Source: an uncultured Centipeda sp. (GTDB lineage: Bacteria > Bacillota > Negativicutes > Selenomonadales > Selenomonadaceae). From it: a stretch of DNA of 64,000 bases. Under the pieces are notes generated by a model. The model worked only from the letters and a program-made list of their open reading frames with translations. It searched no databases and was not told where the DNA came from. The stretch is from contig CAJPQT010000001.1 in NCBI GenBank assembly GCA_905372865.1, positions 62,001-126,000 of the forward strand. The letters run 5' to 3'. Position 1 is the first letter of the stretch, and every line of letters begins with the position of its first letter. Position numbers and translations under genes: made by a program. Positions 15,770 to 26,500 of this stretch are shown piece by piece.

Positions 15770-16915
15770 ATGCGGTTCATCCATACGGCAGACTGGCATT
15801 TGGGAAAACTCTTCGGGCAGCGGCATATGACAGAGGATCAGGCGTATGTATTGGAGGAACTGCTTGCACTGTGCAAGGATGTACACCCCGATGCCCTCGT
15901 CATTGCCGGTGATGTCTATGACCGCGCCATTCCACCTCCTGAGGCGGTCGAACTCTTCAACGAAATATTGACACGGCTCGCTGCGCAGAGAATCCGCGTG
16001 CTATTTATTGCCGGAAATCATGACAGTGCTGTGCGCCTCGGCTTTGGCGCACAGCTTCTTCGTGCGTCCGGCATCTATCCGGCGGGTATTGTGCGCGCCG
16101 AGGAGCCGCCCGTCATCCTCTCAGATGAACACGGGGATGTCTATTTCTCGCTCATCCCCTATGGAGATCCCCCGCATGTACGCGAGGCATTTGCGCTCGA
16201 TGAAAACGTATCCTTCGATGGTGCGCTTGCCGTACAAATTGCGGCGGCACGCGCACAGATTCCATCATCGGCTCGCAGTGTGGCAGTCGCGCACGCCTTT
16301 GTCATCGGCGGTCAGACCTCGGAGTCCGAGCACGCGCTCTCCGTCGGCGGCAGCGATCAGGTCAGCACGGAGCACTTCGCTGCATATTCCTATACGGCAC
16401 TCGGACATCTCCATGCACCCCAACGGGCGGGTGCGGAGAACGTACGCTACTCCGGTTCATTGCTGAAGTACTCCTTTGATGAAGCGCACCAGAAAAAGGG
16501 CATCGAGCTCGTCGAACTCGATGCCGCGGGTGCAGCATCTCAGACGTTCTACCCGCTGACACCGCGCCATGATGTACGCATTGTACGCGGCATGATGGAT
16601 GAGATCATGACGGATACGTTCGATCCGCTTCCGCATGATGACTATATCTGTGTGGAGCTGCTCGATACGGATGCCGTGCTCGCCGCACATGAGAAACTGC
16701 GGCGAATCTATCCGAATCTCTTTACCATCACACGTCCGAACATCAACGTCAACCGACTTTCCTCCACGGAGCGTAGCTATGAACGCGGGAAATCCGACCT
16801 GCATCTCTTTTCCGATTTCTTTGCGGAAGTAACAGCCGTGCAGATGACAGAGACAGAACGGGACGAACTCATTCGTATCATTGATTCGATGGAGCAGGGG
16901 GAGCGTGCAGAATGA
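15770..16915 (+). CDS. sbcD: Exonuclease SbcD (Mre11 family)
   Basis: 381 residues, manganese nuclease subunit of the SbcCD complex, which opens hairpins and processes blocked ends. Phosphoesterase motifs: TADWHLGK (D8, H10), AGDVYDRA, GNHDSAVRLG, AHAFVIGG and ALGHLHAPQ. Its length matches the family. The last four bases overlap the sbcC start (ATGA), so the two subunits are translationally coupled. Confidence 0.95.
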   Translation: MRFIHTADWHLGKLFGQRHMTEDQAYVLEELLALCKDVHPDALVIAGDVYDRAIPPPEAVELFNEILTRLAAQRIRVLFIAGNHDSAVRLGFGAQLLRASGIYPAGIVRAEEPPVILSDEHGDVYFSLIPYGDPPHVREAFALDENVSFDGALAVQIAAARAQIPSSARSVAVAHAFVIGGQTSESEHALSVGGSDQVSTEHFAAYSYTALGHLHAPQRAGAENVRYSGSLLKYSFDEAHQKKGIELVELDAAGAASQTFYPLTPRHDVRIVRGMMDEIMTDTFDPLPHDDYICVELLDTDAVLAAHEKLRRIYPNLFTITRPNINVNRLSSTERSYERGKSDLHLFSDFFAEVTAVQMTETERDELIRIIDSMEQGERAE

Positions 16916-19900
16916 GACCTCTGAAACTTCGCCTACAGGCATTCGGCTCCTATGTTGAGGAGCAGGTACTGGACTTCGAGACGGCACTGGCAAATGCGCC
17001 GTTCGTTCTCATTCATGGAGCAACTGGGACGGGAAAAACGACAATATTGGATGCGATTGTATTTGCACTGTATGGTGAATCCAGCGGCAACATTCGTGAG
17101 GGGGCAACACTGCGTTCCTCCACCGCCCCCCCGGAGAGGGTCACGGAAGTAGAGTATGTCTTTGCGCTCGGTCGCCGTCGCTTTCGTGTGCTGCGCTCCC
17201 CTGCATACGAGCGTATGTCGCGCGGCAAGATGACACGTCGTGCGGCAACGGGGCAGCTCTATCGGCTTCCCGATGAGGGAGAAGATGGGGAGGAGACGCT
17301 GCTCGATTCAAATGTAACCGAGGTGTCGAAGCGCATCGGTCAGCTCATCGGCTTTGATGCAGATCAGTTTCGTCAGGTCGTTCTGCTGCCGCAGGGACAG
17401 TTTCAGCGTTTTTTGCTTGCCGAGGTCAAGGATCGCAGTGCCATCATGCAGCGCATTTTTCGCACGGAGCGGTATCAACGTCTTGAGGAGGCTCTGCTGC
17501 AGGAATCCATACGTCTGGAAAATGCAGCAAAAGAGGAACGCGCCCAGATCGACCAGATGCTGCATACAGAAAATCTGAACACAAGCGATGAACTGCGTGC
17601 GCGTATTTCTGAGCTGAAAGAAGCAATCGACCGCCATGCCGAAGAGCTCAAGGTATTTGAGACACAACAAAAGAATGCGCGTCGTGCGCGTGAGCTTGGT
17701 GCGTCGGCAGAACAAAAATTACAGGAGCTTGCAGCTGCAGAGAAACACCTCGCAGAAAAGCAGGCGCAGGAAGAGGATGTGCGGGATTTTCGCATGCGTT
17801 TGGAGCGTGCACAGCGCGCACATCCTGTCCTCTATGCGGAACGCGAAGCAATACAGGCAGAAGAGCTAAAAAAGCGTCGGACAGATGAGCTCAATGTGGC
17901 AGATGCCCGTTTTATCGCTGCAAAAACAGCGTTTCAAACAGCGCAAGAAGCACGGGAGGCGGCAGAGGAACAGGAGCCGGAACGTGCGAAGAAGGCACAG
18001 CAAATGCAGCAGCTTACGGAATACGCGGAGCGTGCAGCACAGCTCCAAGACTGTCGAAAGGTCGTAGAGGGGCTTCGCGCCTCCAATGCACGCGCCGAAG
18101 AGACGGCAAAAAGCAACGCGCACACGATCGAGAATCTGCGTACGGAGCAAGCAGAGAATGCGGAGCGCATCGCTGCGCTTGAAAAAATTTTGGCATCACG
18201 CGAGGCATTTCAGCATGAGCAAGATCTGCTGAAACGCTGTCAGAATACCGCCGCCCGCATCGCCAAATGGAATGCACAAATAGCTGAACTGAGCAAAAGG
18301 GAAGAATCGGCACAGCAGACATGGCAGACTGCCGCCGAGACATTGACCGCAGCAAAGACAAAGATGCGGCAGATGCAGACACTCTATGACCTCGGCAGTG
18401 CCGCACGTCTCGCCGAGATGCTTGCAGATGGTGCGCCCTGTCCCGTCTGCGGTGCGCTTTCACACCCAACCCCCGCCATCCACACGGAGGATATTCCATC
18501 CGAGCGAGTCTTGGAGCAGTGCACAAAATCCGTCGATCTTGCAGAGAAATCCGTGCAGGAATCCGCCCGCAAACTGGAAGATGCCAAAGCGGCTCATGCG
18601 AACGCATTGCAGAGCTATACCCGTGAACAGGAGCTGCTGCGCGAATATCTTGCTGCTGATACATTGGAAGGATTCTCTCAGCGCGTTGAGCAGCGCGGGA
18701 CGGAATTGAACAACGCCGCACGAGAGCATCAAGAACGCGCAGCGCAGTGTGCCGCGCAGAAGACACGCCTGGAAAAATTGCTGACCGATCAACAGAGGCA
18801 GGAAGCGGAAGCACAGGAAAAACGCGATCTCCTGCGCGTGCGCGAGGGAGAGCAGACTGCGCTGGAGGCACAGATCCCCGAGGAGTACCGTGACCGCGCG
18901 CTCCTTGATGCACACATTTCTCGTCTGAAAGAGGAAGTGGAACGGGAGAAAAAAGCATATGCGGACGCGCTTCAAAGAGCAAACGAAACATCCGCAGAAT
19001 ATGCACGTGCGGAAAATGGAAAGAGTACCGCTCAGCGTGCTGCAGAAGAAGCATCGCAGAACGCGCAGACGGCACAAACGGCATATGCAGATGCACGTAC
19101 ATCTGCCGGATTCTCCTCGGAGGAGGAATACCATGCGGCTGTCGAGGGGAAATGGGCAGACAGCAAGCATCTGGACGTAGTGCGTGAACGACTGACACTG
19201 TATGACAGCGAGCGCAAAGCCACAGAGGAGGTATTCCAAAAGGCAAAAGATGCCGCTGACGGGTGCGTCGCGCCCGATATAGAAGCACTAAAGGCCGCAG
19301 AGGCGGCCGCCGATCAGGCTGTGCAGGATGCGGCGCAGGAGCAGGGCAAGCGTACGGAGCGTTGGAATGCGCTGAACCGCATGATGCAGAGCATCGTTGC
19401 GCTCGAACAATCCGGCGCAGTGCGTGCACAGCGTTACCGCATCATTGGCAAACTCGCCTCTGTTGCGGCAGCAAAAGCACCCTATCAGGTGCATTTTCAG
19501 ACCTACGTACTGCGCTCGATTCTGAGCGATGTCATCGAGGCGGCGAATGCACGTCTCATCGTGATGAGCCGTGGACGCTATCGCCTCATCCACGGGGAGG
19601 GCGGACACAAAAACAAATGGTGGGGGCTCGAAATTGACGTATTCGATGAGTACACGGGTCTGCCGCGTGTCTCGCGCACACTGTCCGGCGGCGAGACCTT
19701 CCTCGCGTCCCTTGCACTGGCACTTGGACTGTCCGATGTGGTGCAGCACTATGCGGGCGGGATGCACCTTGACATGATCTTCATCGACGAGGGCTTTGGT
19801 TCGCTCGACAGCGAGACCCTCGACATTGCGATCCGTGCGCTGCTTGAGGTACAGCAGGAGGGCGGGCGTCTTGTCGGCATCATCTCCCACGTGGAGGAAC

Positions 19901-19992
19901 TGCGCGCACGCATTCCCGTCCATCTGGAGGTATTGCGTACGGCAAACGGCAGCAGGGTGCGCTTCACACAGGGCGGCTTGGAGGCATTATGA
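16912..19992 (+). CDS. sbcC: SbcC ATPase (Rad50 family)
   Basis: 1026 residues, SMC-like partner of SbcD. Walker A GATGTGKTT is at 36-43; the ABC signature LSGGE at 924-928; Walker B FIDEGFG follows. Two long coiled-coil arms rich in E, A, R and Q flank the zinc hook CPVCG (C510, C513), which lies at the middle of the chain as expected for folding of the arms. The stop overlaps the addB start by 4 bases. Confidence 0.95.
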   Translation: MRPLKLRLQAFGSYVEEQVLDFETALANAPFVLIHGATGTGKTTILDAIVFALYGESSGNIREGATLRSSTAPPERVTEVEYVFALGRRRFRVLRSPAYERMSRGKMTRRAATGQLYRLPDEGEDGEETLLDSNVTEVSKRIGQLIGFDADQFRQVVLLPQGQFQRFLLAEVKDRSAIMQRIFRTERYQRLEEALLQESIRLENAAKEERAQIDQMLHTENLNTSDELRARISELKEAIDRHAEELKVFETQQKNARRARELGASAEQKLQELAAAEKHLAEKQAQEEDVRDFRMRLERAQRAHPVLYAEREAIQAEELKKRRTDELNVADARFIAAKTAFQTAQEAREAAEEQEPERAKKAQQMQQLTEYAERAAQLQDCRKVVEGLRASNARAEETAKSNAHTIENLRTEQAENAERIAALEKILASREAFQHEQDLLKRCQNTAARIAKWNAQIAELSKREESAQQTWQTAAETLTAAKTKMRQMQTLYDLGSAARLAEMLADGAPCPVCGALSHPTPAIHTEDIPSERVLEQCTKSVDLAEKSVQESARKLEDAKAAHANALQSYTREQELLREYLAADTLEGFSQRVEQRGTELNNAAREHQERAAQCAAQKTRLEKLLTDQQRQEAEAQEKRDLLRVREGEQTALEAQIPEEYRDRALLDAHISRLKEEVEREKKAYADALQRANETSAEYARAENGKSTAQRAAEEASQNAQTAQTAYADARTSAGFSSEEEYHAAVEGKWADSKHLDVVRERLTLYDSERKATEEVFQKAKDAADGCVAPDIEALKAAEAAADQAVQDAAQEQGKRTERWNALNRMMQSIVALEQSGAVRAQRYRIIGKLASVAAAKAPYQVHFQTYVLRSILSDVIEAANARLIVMSRGRYRLIHGEGGHKNKWWGLEIDVFDEYTGLPRVSRTLSGGETFLASLALALGLSDVVQHYAGGMHLDMIFIDEGFGSLDSETLDIAIRALLEVQQEGGRLVGIISHVEELRARIPVHLEVLRTANGSRVRFTQGGLEAL

Positions 19993-22900
19993 CGGCAAAA
20001 CTCGAGTTCATCATCGGACGCGCAGGAACGGGCAAGACATACACCTGCCTTTCCGCGATGAGACAGGCACTGGAGCATGAGCCGCTCGGCAGACAGCGCA
20101 TCCTCCTCGTTCCGGAGCATATGACCTATGCCGCAGAGCGCGCACTGGCAAAGACGCTGACGCACAGTGCGGGATTTTTACAGGCCTATGTATTCGGCTT
20201 CCGCCGTCTCGCACGGCAGGTACTCCTTGAGACCGGCGGTGCGCACCTGCCGCGCATCAGCGACATCGGCAGACGCATCCTCCTAAAAGACATCCTGCTC
20301 AAGCACGAAAAGGAACTATCGGTCTTTGCACGCTCCGTCGGCAAGCGCGGATTTACCGAGACATTGGGACATACCATCGCTGAACTCAAACGCTACCGCC
20401 TGAGCACCGATGTCCTCCGTGCTGCCGCCGATGATGACGCACATACGCAGGGACGGCTCTCTCAAAAACTCAGAGAGCTCGCCCTCATCATGGATGATCT
20501 CTCCGCACGCATGGAGGGACGGCTGACCGATCAGACCGATCGTATGGAGCGTCTTGCCGCCCAGTTGAAGGACGCACCGTTTTTGCGCGGAGCTGAGATC
20601 TGGGTGGACGGATTTGATTTTCTTAATCCGCAGGAAATGGCAGTTTTCGTGGAACTCTTTCACACTGCGGATACGGTTCACATCAGTCTGACAATGAACG
20701 GGCAGCGCGAGGAGAGCCGCGTGCAGGTCAATCTCCCCGAGAACACAAGGGATACGGGGCTGTTCGCGCGTTCTTATCAGACCATGCAGGCACTGACGAA
20801 CCTTCTTGTCGAGATGGATCCAACTGCTGCGCCGGAAATACATCTTACGGAGGAGCAGCAGCGTGCAAAAAAACCATCGCTTGCAGCGATTGAACGACAT
20901 CTGTTCGGACACGCACGTCTTGCTCCCATCACGGACAATGCACTCAAGCTCGTCGAGGCAGCAAACCCGCGCCTTGAGGTGGAGGCGGTCGCGTCAGATA
21001 TACTGCGCCTGGCACGCGAGGAGGGATATCGCTATCGTGAGATTGCCGTTCTCGTACGCGATATGGATACCTATGCGGATCTCCTGCTGCCGGCATTTGC
21101 CGACTGCGGCATCCCATGCCATCTGGATGCAAAGCGTCCGAGCACCCATCATCCTCTCGCAGAGCTTCTGCGCGCCGCCGCACAGACGGCATGGCGCGGC
21201 TGGGGGTACGATACCGTATTCCGTGCCCTTCGCACGGGATTTTTTCCTGTTGTGGCAGAGCCAACAGATGATGGTGGCTTTTCCTGCGGCGATTGGCAGG
21301 AAGCGGTCGACCGACTGGAAAACTACTGTCTGGCGTTCGGCATCCGCAGCGAAAATCAGTGGATGGCAACGGAGGACTGGGATTTTGTCCGCCGTACGAT
21401 CCCGGAGGATGCGCGGGAGACTGAGCAAAATGCCATGCGTATTGCCGAGGAGATTGCCCTCGATGACATTCGTCGGCGCATTGCGGCACCGCTCTCACTG
21501 TTGACACAGAATCTTCGTCGGGAGGGGGGCTCTGCGCATGAGCGTGCCCATGCACTCTACGGATTCCTCACTAAACTGGAAGCACCACAGACGCTGGCGA
21601 TGTGGAGAGCGGAAGCAGATGCCGAAGGGCGTCTTGCGGATGCGGCGGCACACCGACAGATCTGGGCTTCCTGCATGACACTCCTGGAGCAGCTGGTCGA
21701 GGTCAGCGGCGACGAGAACCTCTCTGCCCGTGACTTTGAGGAGCTGCTGGAGGACGGTCTGGATGCACTCGAAATTGCTCTGATCCCGCCGGGGCTGGAT
21801 CATGTCACGATTGCCGCCTTCGATGAGAACAGTCTCGCGGGCATTCGTGCCGCCTATATTGTCGGTGCAAATGCAGGGACGATGCCGCGTGTGGGGGCAC
21901 AGCAGGGCGTGCTGTCGGATGCAGATCGCCTTTCCATCCGCGAGTCGCTCGCACATACGAATCATACGATCTTCGGCGGCGGCCATGAGCAGAGCTTTCT
22001 GGAACGCTATCAGCTCTATCGTGGTTTTACCGAGGCACGGGAGTATCTGTGGGTTTCGTATGCACTCTCCTCTGCCGATGGAGCGGCACTCGCACCGTCG
22101 CCCCTAATCGCTCGTCTGCGCACGATTTGTCCGACGGTGCTCTCCATCCCGCTCGCCATGGTAGAGCGTACGGATGATCTTGTGCTCTCCGCGCCGCATC
22201 CCGTACTCTCATCGCTGGCAGGGGCTCTGCTCGGACAGAAGGAGCGCGGGAAAATGCTTCCTCTCTGGGGCGATGTCTACAACTGGATGCGCAGCAATGC
22301 CGTGATGCATCCGCTGCTTCGTCTGATGGTGCGCGGTCTGGTTTCATCGCCGCGCGAGGAGGAGCAGCTGTCTTTGGCGACAGCAAAGCAGCTGTTTGCG
22401 CGTGACGGGCGGATCAGCGGCAGCACGACACGTCTTGAAACCTTTCGTCAATGTCCATTCCGCCACTTTGCAATGTACGGTCTCGGTCTCAAGGAGCGCG
22501 ATGTCTATGAGTTTCAAGGCAATGACTTTGGCACGCTCCTGCATGAGATCCTGCATGGATACGGTGAATGGGTGCGTACGAAACACGCGAACGACTGGTG
22601 CGCGGCAGAGCCGGACAGCGCGGCAAAGATCGATGCGCTGATGCACGAGGTCATTCCGCGCATCCGCAGCTCCGTCCTGATGAGCCGCGCCAGCTACCGC
22701 CATCGGATCGAACGCATTCGGCGCACCGCGCAGCAGGTCATCCGTCACCTGACATCGTGGGCAAAGGCATCGTCATTTCATCCGCTTGGATTTGAGATCA
22801 GTTTTGGACGTGGCATGGATGATGTCCGCTTGGAAGAGTTTCAGCTTGCGGGCGGGGCAACACTCTCCCTGCGCGGGCAGATTGATCGCTTTGATGTGAC

Positions 22901-23537
22901 GAAGGCGCGTGACTACTACCTCGTCCTCGACTACAAGACGGGAGGAACATCCCTGCTCCTGCCCGAGATTCGCCACGGGCTGAAGATGCAGCTGCTGCTC
23001 TATCTCTTTGTCATACGCAGTCTCCTCCATGATACAGACAGTTTTCCGGCGGGGATGCTCTATGCGCCTGTCGTGAATCCCATCATCAAGAGCGATGTGC
23101 GTCTGGATGACAGCGACCTTCACAAGATGGTTGCAAAGGACATGGTACTCACGGGGATGCTGATCGATGATCCGGAGATCACACAGAGCATTGACGCGAT
23201 GGGGGAGCATCTCTGCATCACCTTTAACAAGGACAAAAGCATTTCCAAGGCATCGGCAAGGCATATTCGTTCACGCGAGGAGTTTGAACAGCTGCTTGCC
23301 TATCTGCCACAGCTGATCCGCACGACTGCCGAGGAGATCCTGCGGGGCAATATACAGGTTGCGCCCTATCGTTTTCGGGATCGCAATGCCTGTACCTTCT
23401 GTACCTATCGCTCCATCTGCTCGTTCGATCCTGAGCTTGGACAGGGGGATCATTATCGTGAGATTGCAGACAATGCACAGGTAGCGATGGAGGAGATTGC
23501 ACAGATGGTGTGTGGAGAGGTGAAGTCCGATGGCTGA
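19989..23537 (+). CDS. addB: ATP-dependent helicase/nuclease subunit AddB
   Basis: 1182 residues. AddAB unwinds and resects double-strand breaks for RecA loading. AddB has a UvrD-like N-terminal region with GRAGTGKT and a C-terminal RecB-type nuclease (LVLDYKTGG). Four cysteines, C822 (RQCPF), C1135, C1138 and C1144 (CTFCTYRSIC), form the predicted iron-sulfur staple around the nuclease. The addA start lies 8 bases inside its 3' end. The order sbcDC-addBA is the reverse of the addBA-sbcDC order of Bacillus. Confidence 0.95.
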   Translation: MTAKLEFIIGRAGTGKTYTCLSAMRQALEHEPLGRQRILLVPEHMTYAAERALAKTLTHSAGFLQAYVFGFRRLARQVLLETGGAHLPRISDIGRRILLKDILLKHEKELSVFARSVGKRGFTETLGHTIAELKRYRLSTDVLRAAADDDAHTQGRLSQKLRELALIMDDLSARMEGRLTDQTDRMERLAAQLKDAPFLRGAEIWVDGFDFLNPQEMAVFVELFHTADTVHISLTMNGQREESRVQVNLPENTRDTGLFARSYQTMQALTNLLVEMDPTAAPEIHLTEEQQRAKKPSLAAIERHLFGHARLAPITDNALKLVEAANPRLEVEAVASDILRLAREEGYRYREIAVLVRDMDTYADLLLPAFADCGIPCHLDAKRPSTHHPLAELLRAAAQTAWRGWGYDTVFRALRTGFFPVVAEPTDDGGFSCGDWQEAVDRLENYCLAFGIRSENQWMATEDWDFVRRTIPEDARETEQNAMRIAEEIALDDIRRRIAAPLSLLTQNLRREGGSAHERAHALYGFLTKLEAPQTLAMWRAEADAEGRLADAAAHRQIWASCMTLLEQLVEVSGDENLSARDFEELLEDGLDALEIALIPPGLDHVTIAAFDENSLAGIRAAYIVGANAGTMPRVGAQQGVLSDADRLSIRESLAHTNHTIFGGGHEQSFLERYQLYRGFTEAREYLWVSYALSSADGAALAPSPLIARLRTICPTVLSIPLAMVERTDDLVLSAPHPVLSSLAGALLGQKERGKMLPLWGDVYNWMRSNAVMHPLLRLMVRGLVSSPREEEQLSLATAKQLFARDGRISGSTTRLETFRQCPFRHFAMYGLGLKERDVYEFQGNDFGTLLHEILHGYGEWVRTKHANDWCAAEPDSAAKIDALMHEVIPRIRSSVLMSRASYRHRIERIRRTAQQVIRHLTSWAKASSFHPLGFEISFGRGMDDVRLEEFQLAGGATLSLRGQIDRFDVTKARDYYLVLDYKTGGTSLLLPEIRHGLKMQLLLYLFVIRSLLHDTDSFPAGMLYAPVVNPIIKSDVRLDDSDLHKMVAKDMVLTGMLIDDPEITQSIDAMGEHLCITFNKDKSISKASARHIRSREEFEQLLAYLPQLIRTTAEEILRGNIQVAPYRFRDRNACTFCTYRSICSFDPELGQGDHYREIADNAQVAMEEIAQMVCGEVKSDG

Positions 23538-26500
23538 ACGGATGCAGTTTACCGCCGATCAACAAAAGGCGATTGAGACGCGTGGACAGAACATCCTCGT
23601 CGCTGCGGCAGCAGGGTCGGGAAAGACGCGCGTACTGGTCGAGCGCATCATCTCACAGGTGCGTGCGGGGACGCTGTCCCTCGACCGCATCCTCGTCCTC
23701 ACCTTTACCAAGGCTGCTGCATCGGAGATGCGTGAGCGCATTGAGGCGGCGCTCAACGCCGAGATTGATGCCATTGTCGAGAAAGGCGGAGCACTCGAAG
23801 AGGTCGCTGCGCTCGAACGGCAGCGCGTCCTCCTTACGGGGGCGGACATCTCGACATTTCACTCCTTTTGTCAGCGTCTGATCCAGTCACACATCGATGC
23901 AACGGAGATCCCACCGACCTTCCGCATTGCAAGCGAGCAGGAGATTCGGCTGCTGAAAAACGACGTGTTTGAACAGATGATTGAAAGCGAATATGAGAAC
24001 GCGGCAGCGGACGCCCCCGAGGGCTTTCTTCCCTTTTCCGATGCCTATGGAGGCGTGAAGGGAGACGACGAGAAACTGCAGGGGGAAATCCTCGCACTGC
24101 ACGCCTTTTCGCTCAGTCAGCCCTCGCCCGTGACATGGCTTGCGGCACAGGGAAACGAGCGAAGCGATGCGCCGTATTGGGCGCGCAACGGATTTCAGAC
24201 ACTTGCAGATGAGTTGGAGCACGGTCTTTCACAGGTCTGCACGAACTATACGGCGGCAATCGAGCTTCTCAAGAGTGGCGGAAATGACCTGCGTACGCCA
24301 GCAGCCAAATGTCTTGAGGCACTTGCGCATAACAGGGGGATCTATGAGGATTTGCACGCAGAGCTCAATGGATTTGTGAATGGCAGACAAGACAGCGCAT
24401 GGGAAGCATTTCTGACGCAAGCGGCTGCGGCAAAAAAGGCGAAAAAAAATATACCGCGCAAAGCGGTCGAGGACTGTGATCCCGAGGTCGGAGCACAGCT
24501 CAAGAAGCTGACGGAAAAGATCCATGCCCCGTGGGACGGCTGCATTGCGCGTCTGCCCGCGACAGCACAGGAGCTATGCGATACCGAGAATGCTGCAAAT
24601 GCCGCCATCCGTCAGTACGCACGCCTGACAACAGCATTTCACAATGCGTTTCAGCAAAAGAAAATGGAGCGTGGCATCCTGGATTTCAGCGACCTTGAAC
24701 ATACGGCACTCGAACTGCTCTGTCGCGATCCGAAGCAGCTGCAGGAGGATCCTACCATTGCCGCACCGACGGAGATTGCCGATGAGCTGCGCGCCCATTA
24801 CGACGCAATCATGGTGGACGAATATCAGGATACGAACGGACTGCAGGAGGGGATTCTGCGGCAGATTGCACGCGAAAACAACCGCTTCATTGTCGGTGAT
24901 GTGAAGCAGAGCATCTATCGGTTTCGCCTTGCCGATCCGTCGCTCTTTCAGCATACCTACGAGGTATACCGTGGCGACAGCGCAGAGGGCGAACTCGTGA
25001 CGATGTCCGAGAACTTTCGCAGCCGCGCCGAGGTGCTTGAGCCCATCAACGAGATCTTCTCACAGATCATGAGCAAAGAAGCGGTCGACATTTCCTATGA
25101 TGTTCATGCGCGTCTCAATCCGGGACGCGTATTTGCAGAGCCAACAAAGGGAACGTCACTTGCAGGGCCGCTTGAGATCAACCTCCTGCGTGCAGACTAT
25201 TCCTCTGACGCGGAGGAGCAGGGGGAGGAAGAGCGAAAAGCATTTGAAATTGAGGCGCATTTTATTGCACGCCGTATTCAGCAACTCAAATCCGAGGGGT
25301 ACGTTCTGCACAACGGGGCTCCCGTCCAAAACAAGGATATTGTCATTCTCCTGCGTGGCGCGAAGGAGCGTGCGGGGATTCTGCTCGACGCGCTGCGAAA
25401 AGAGAACATCCCCGCGTATGCGGACGATACTGCCGGCTATTTTGAGGCAAGCGAGATTCGCATGATGCTCTCCCTGCTTGCCATATTGGACAATGCCCGT
25501 CAGGATACGCCGCTCACTGCCGTACTCGTATCACCCATGATTGGCATGACGATGGAGGACATGGCGGCACTGCGCATACATACACCGCTTGGCGGTATCT
25601 ATGACATCATGACAGGTGCAACAACAGGGGAAGGACTTTCAGACAATCTCACAGAAAAGGCGGCAAATGCACTGGAGCGCATCCGACGTTGGCGACGCTG
25701 TGCCCTCGTGCAGAGCGTTCCCGAACTGCTCCGCCTGCTCTATCGTGAGACGGGCTACTATAACTACGTCGGGGGACTCCCCGGCGGCATCCTGCGGCAG
25801 GCAAATCTGCGTATGCTCATCGACCGTGCTGCCGATTTCGAGCGGACAAACGAGCGCGGACTATTTCGCTTTCTGCGTTACATCGATGCACTGAAGCGGC
25901 GCAGCACAGATCTCTCTGTTGCGCGTACCCTCGGTGAAAGCGAGGATGTCGTGCGCATCATGACGATCCACCGCAGCAAGGGGCTGGAGTTTCCCATTGT
26001 CTTTCTTGCGAACATCTCAGGTGCATTCAACACGCAGGATACAAGGGGCGATTTGCTCTACCACGCACACGAGGGCATCGGTCTGCGTGTCTATGAGAAC
26101 AGCATGACCGGACGGCAGAAATACGATACCATGTCGCGAAGGAAGATCAAAGCCGTCATTCAGCGCGAGACGATGGCGGAGGAGATGCGCATTCTCTACG
26201 TCGCCATGACACGCGCACAGGAAAAGCTCATCCTGACGGGCACACTGAACATCACGCGTACGGGCAAGGACGCATTGGAGCAGCTGCGCGAGAACTGTCT
26301 CAAATATGCACAGACGGAAGACACTGTATTTCCAAAGGAGGCTGTTCTCGGTGCGAAATGCTATCTCGACTGGATTGCACTTGCCCTGATGCGACATCCT
26401 GACGGGGCGGCGCTCTTCGATGATGCGGACGAGATTGCTCACCGCCCGCCAACCAATGAAAAGGCACGTTTTGATCTGCGTCTCCCGCATGAGGATGTGC

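Noticed and set aside
18014..19429. Minus-strand open frame (471 codons) opposite sbcC
   Set aside because: Antisense to the sbcC coiled coil; repetitive Arg/His/Pro-rich translation, no domain, no start signal.
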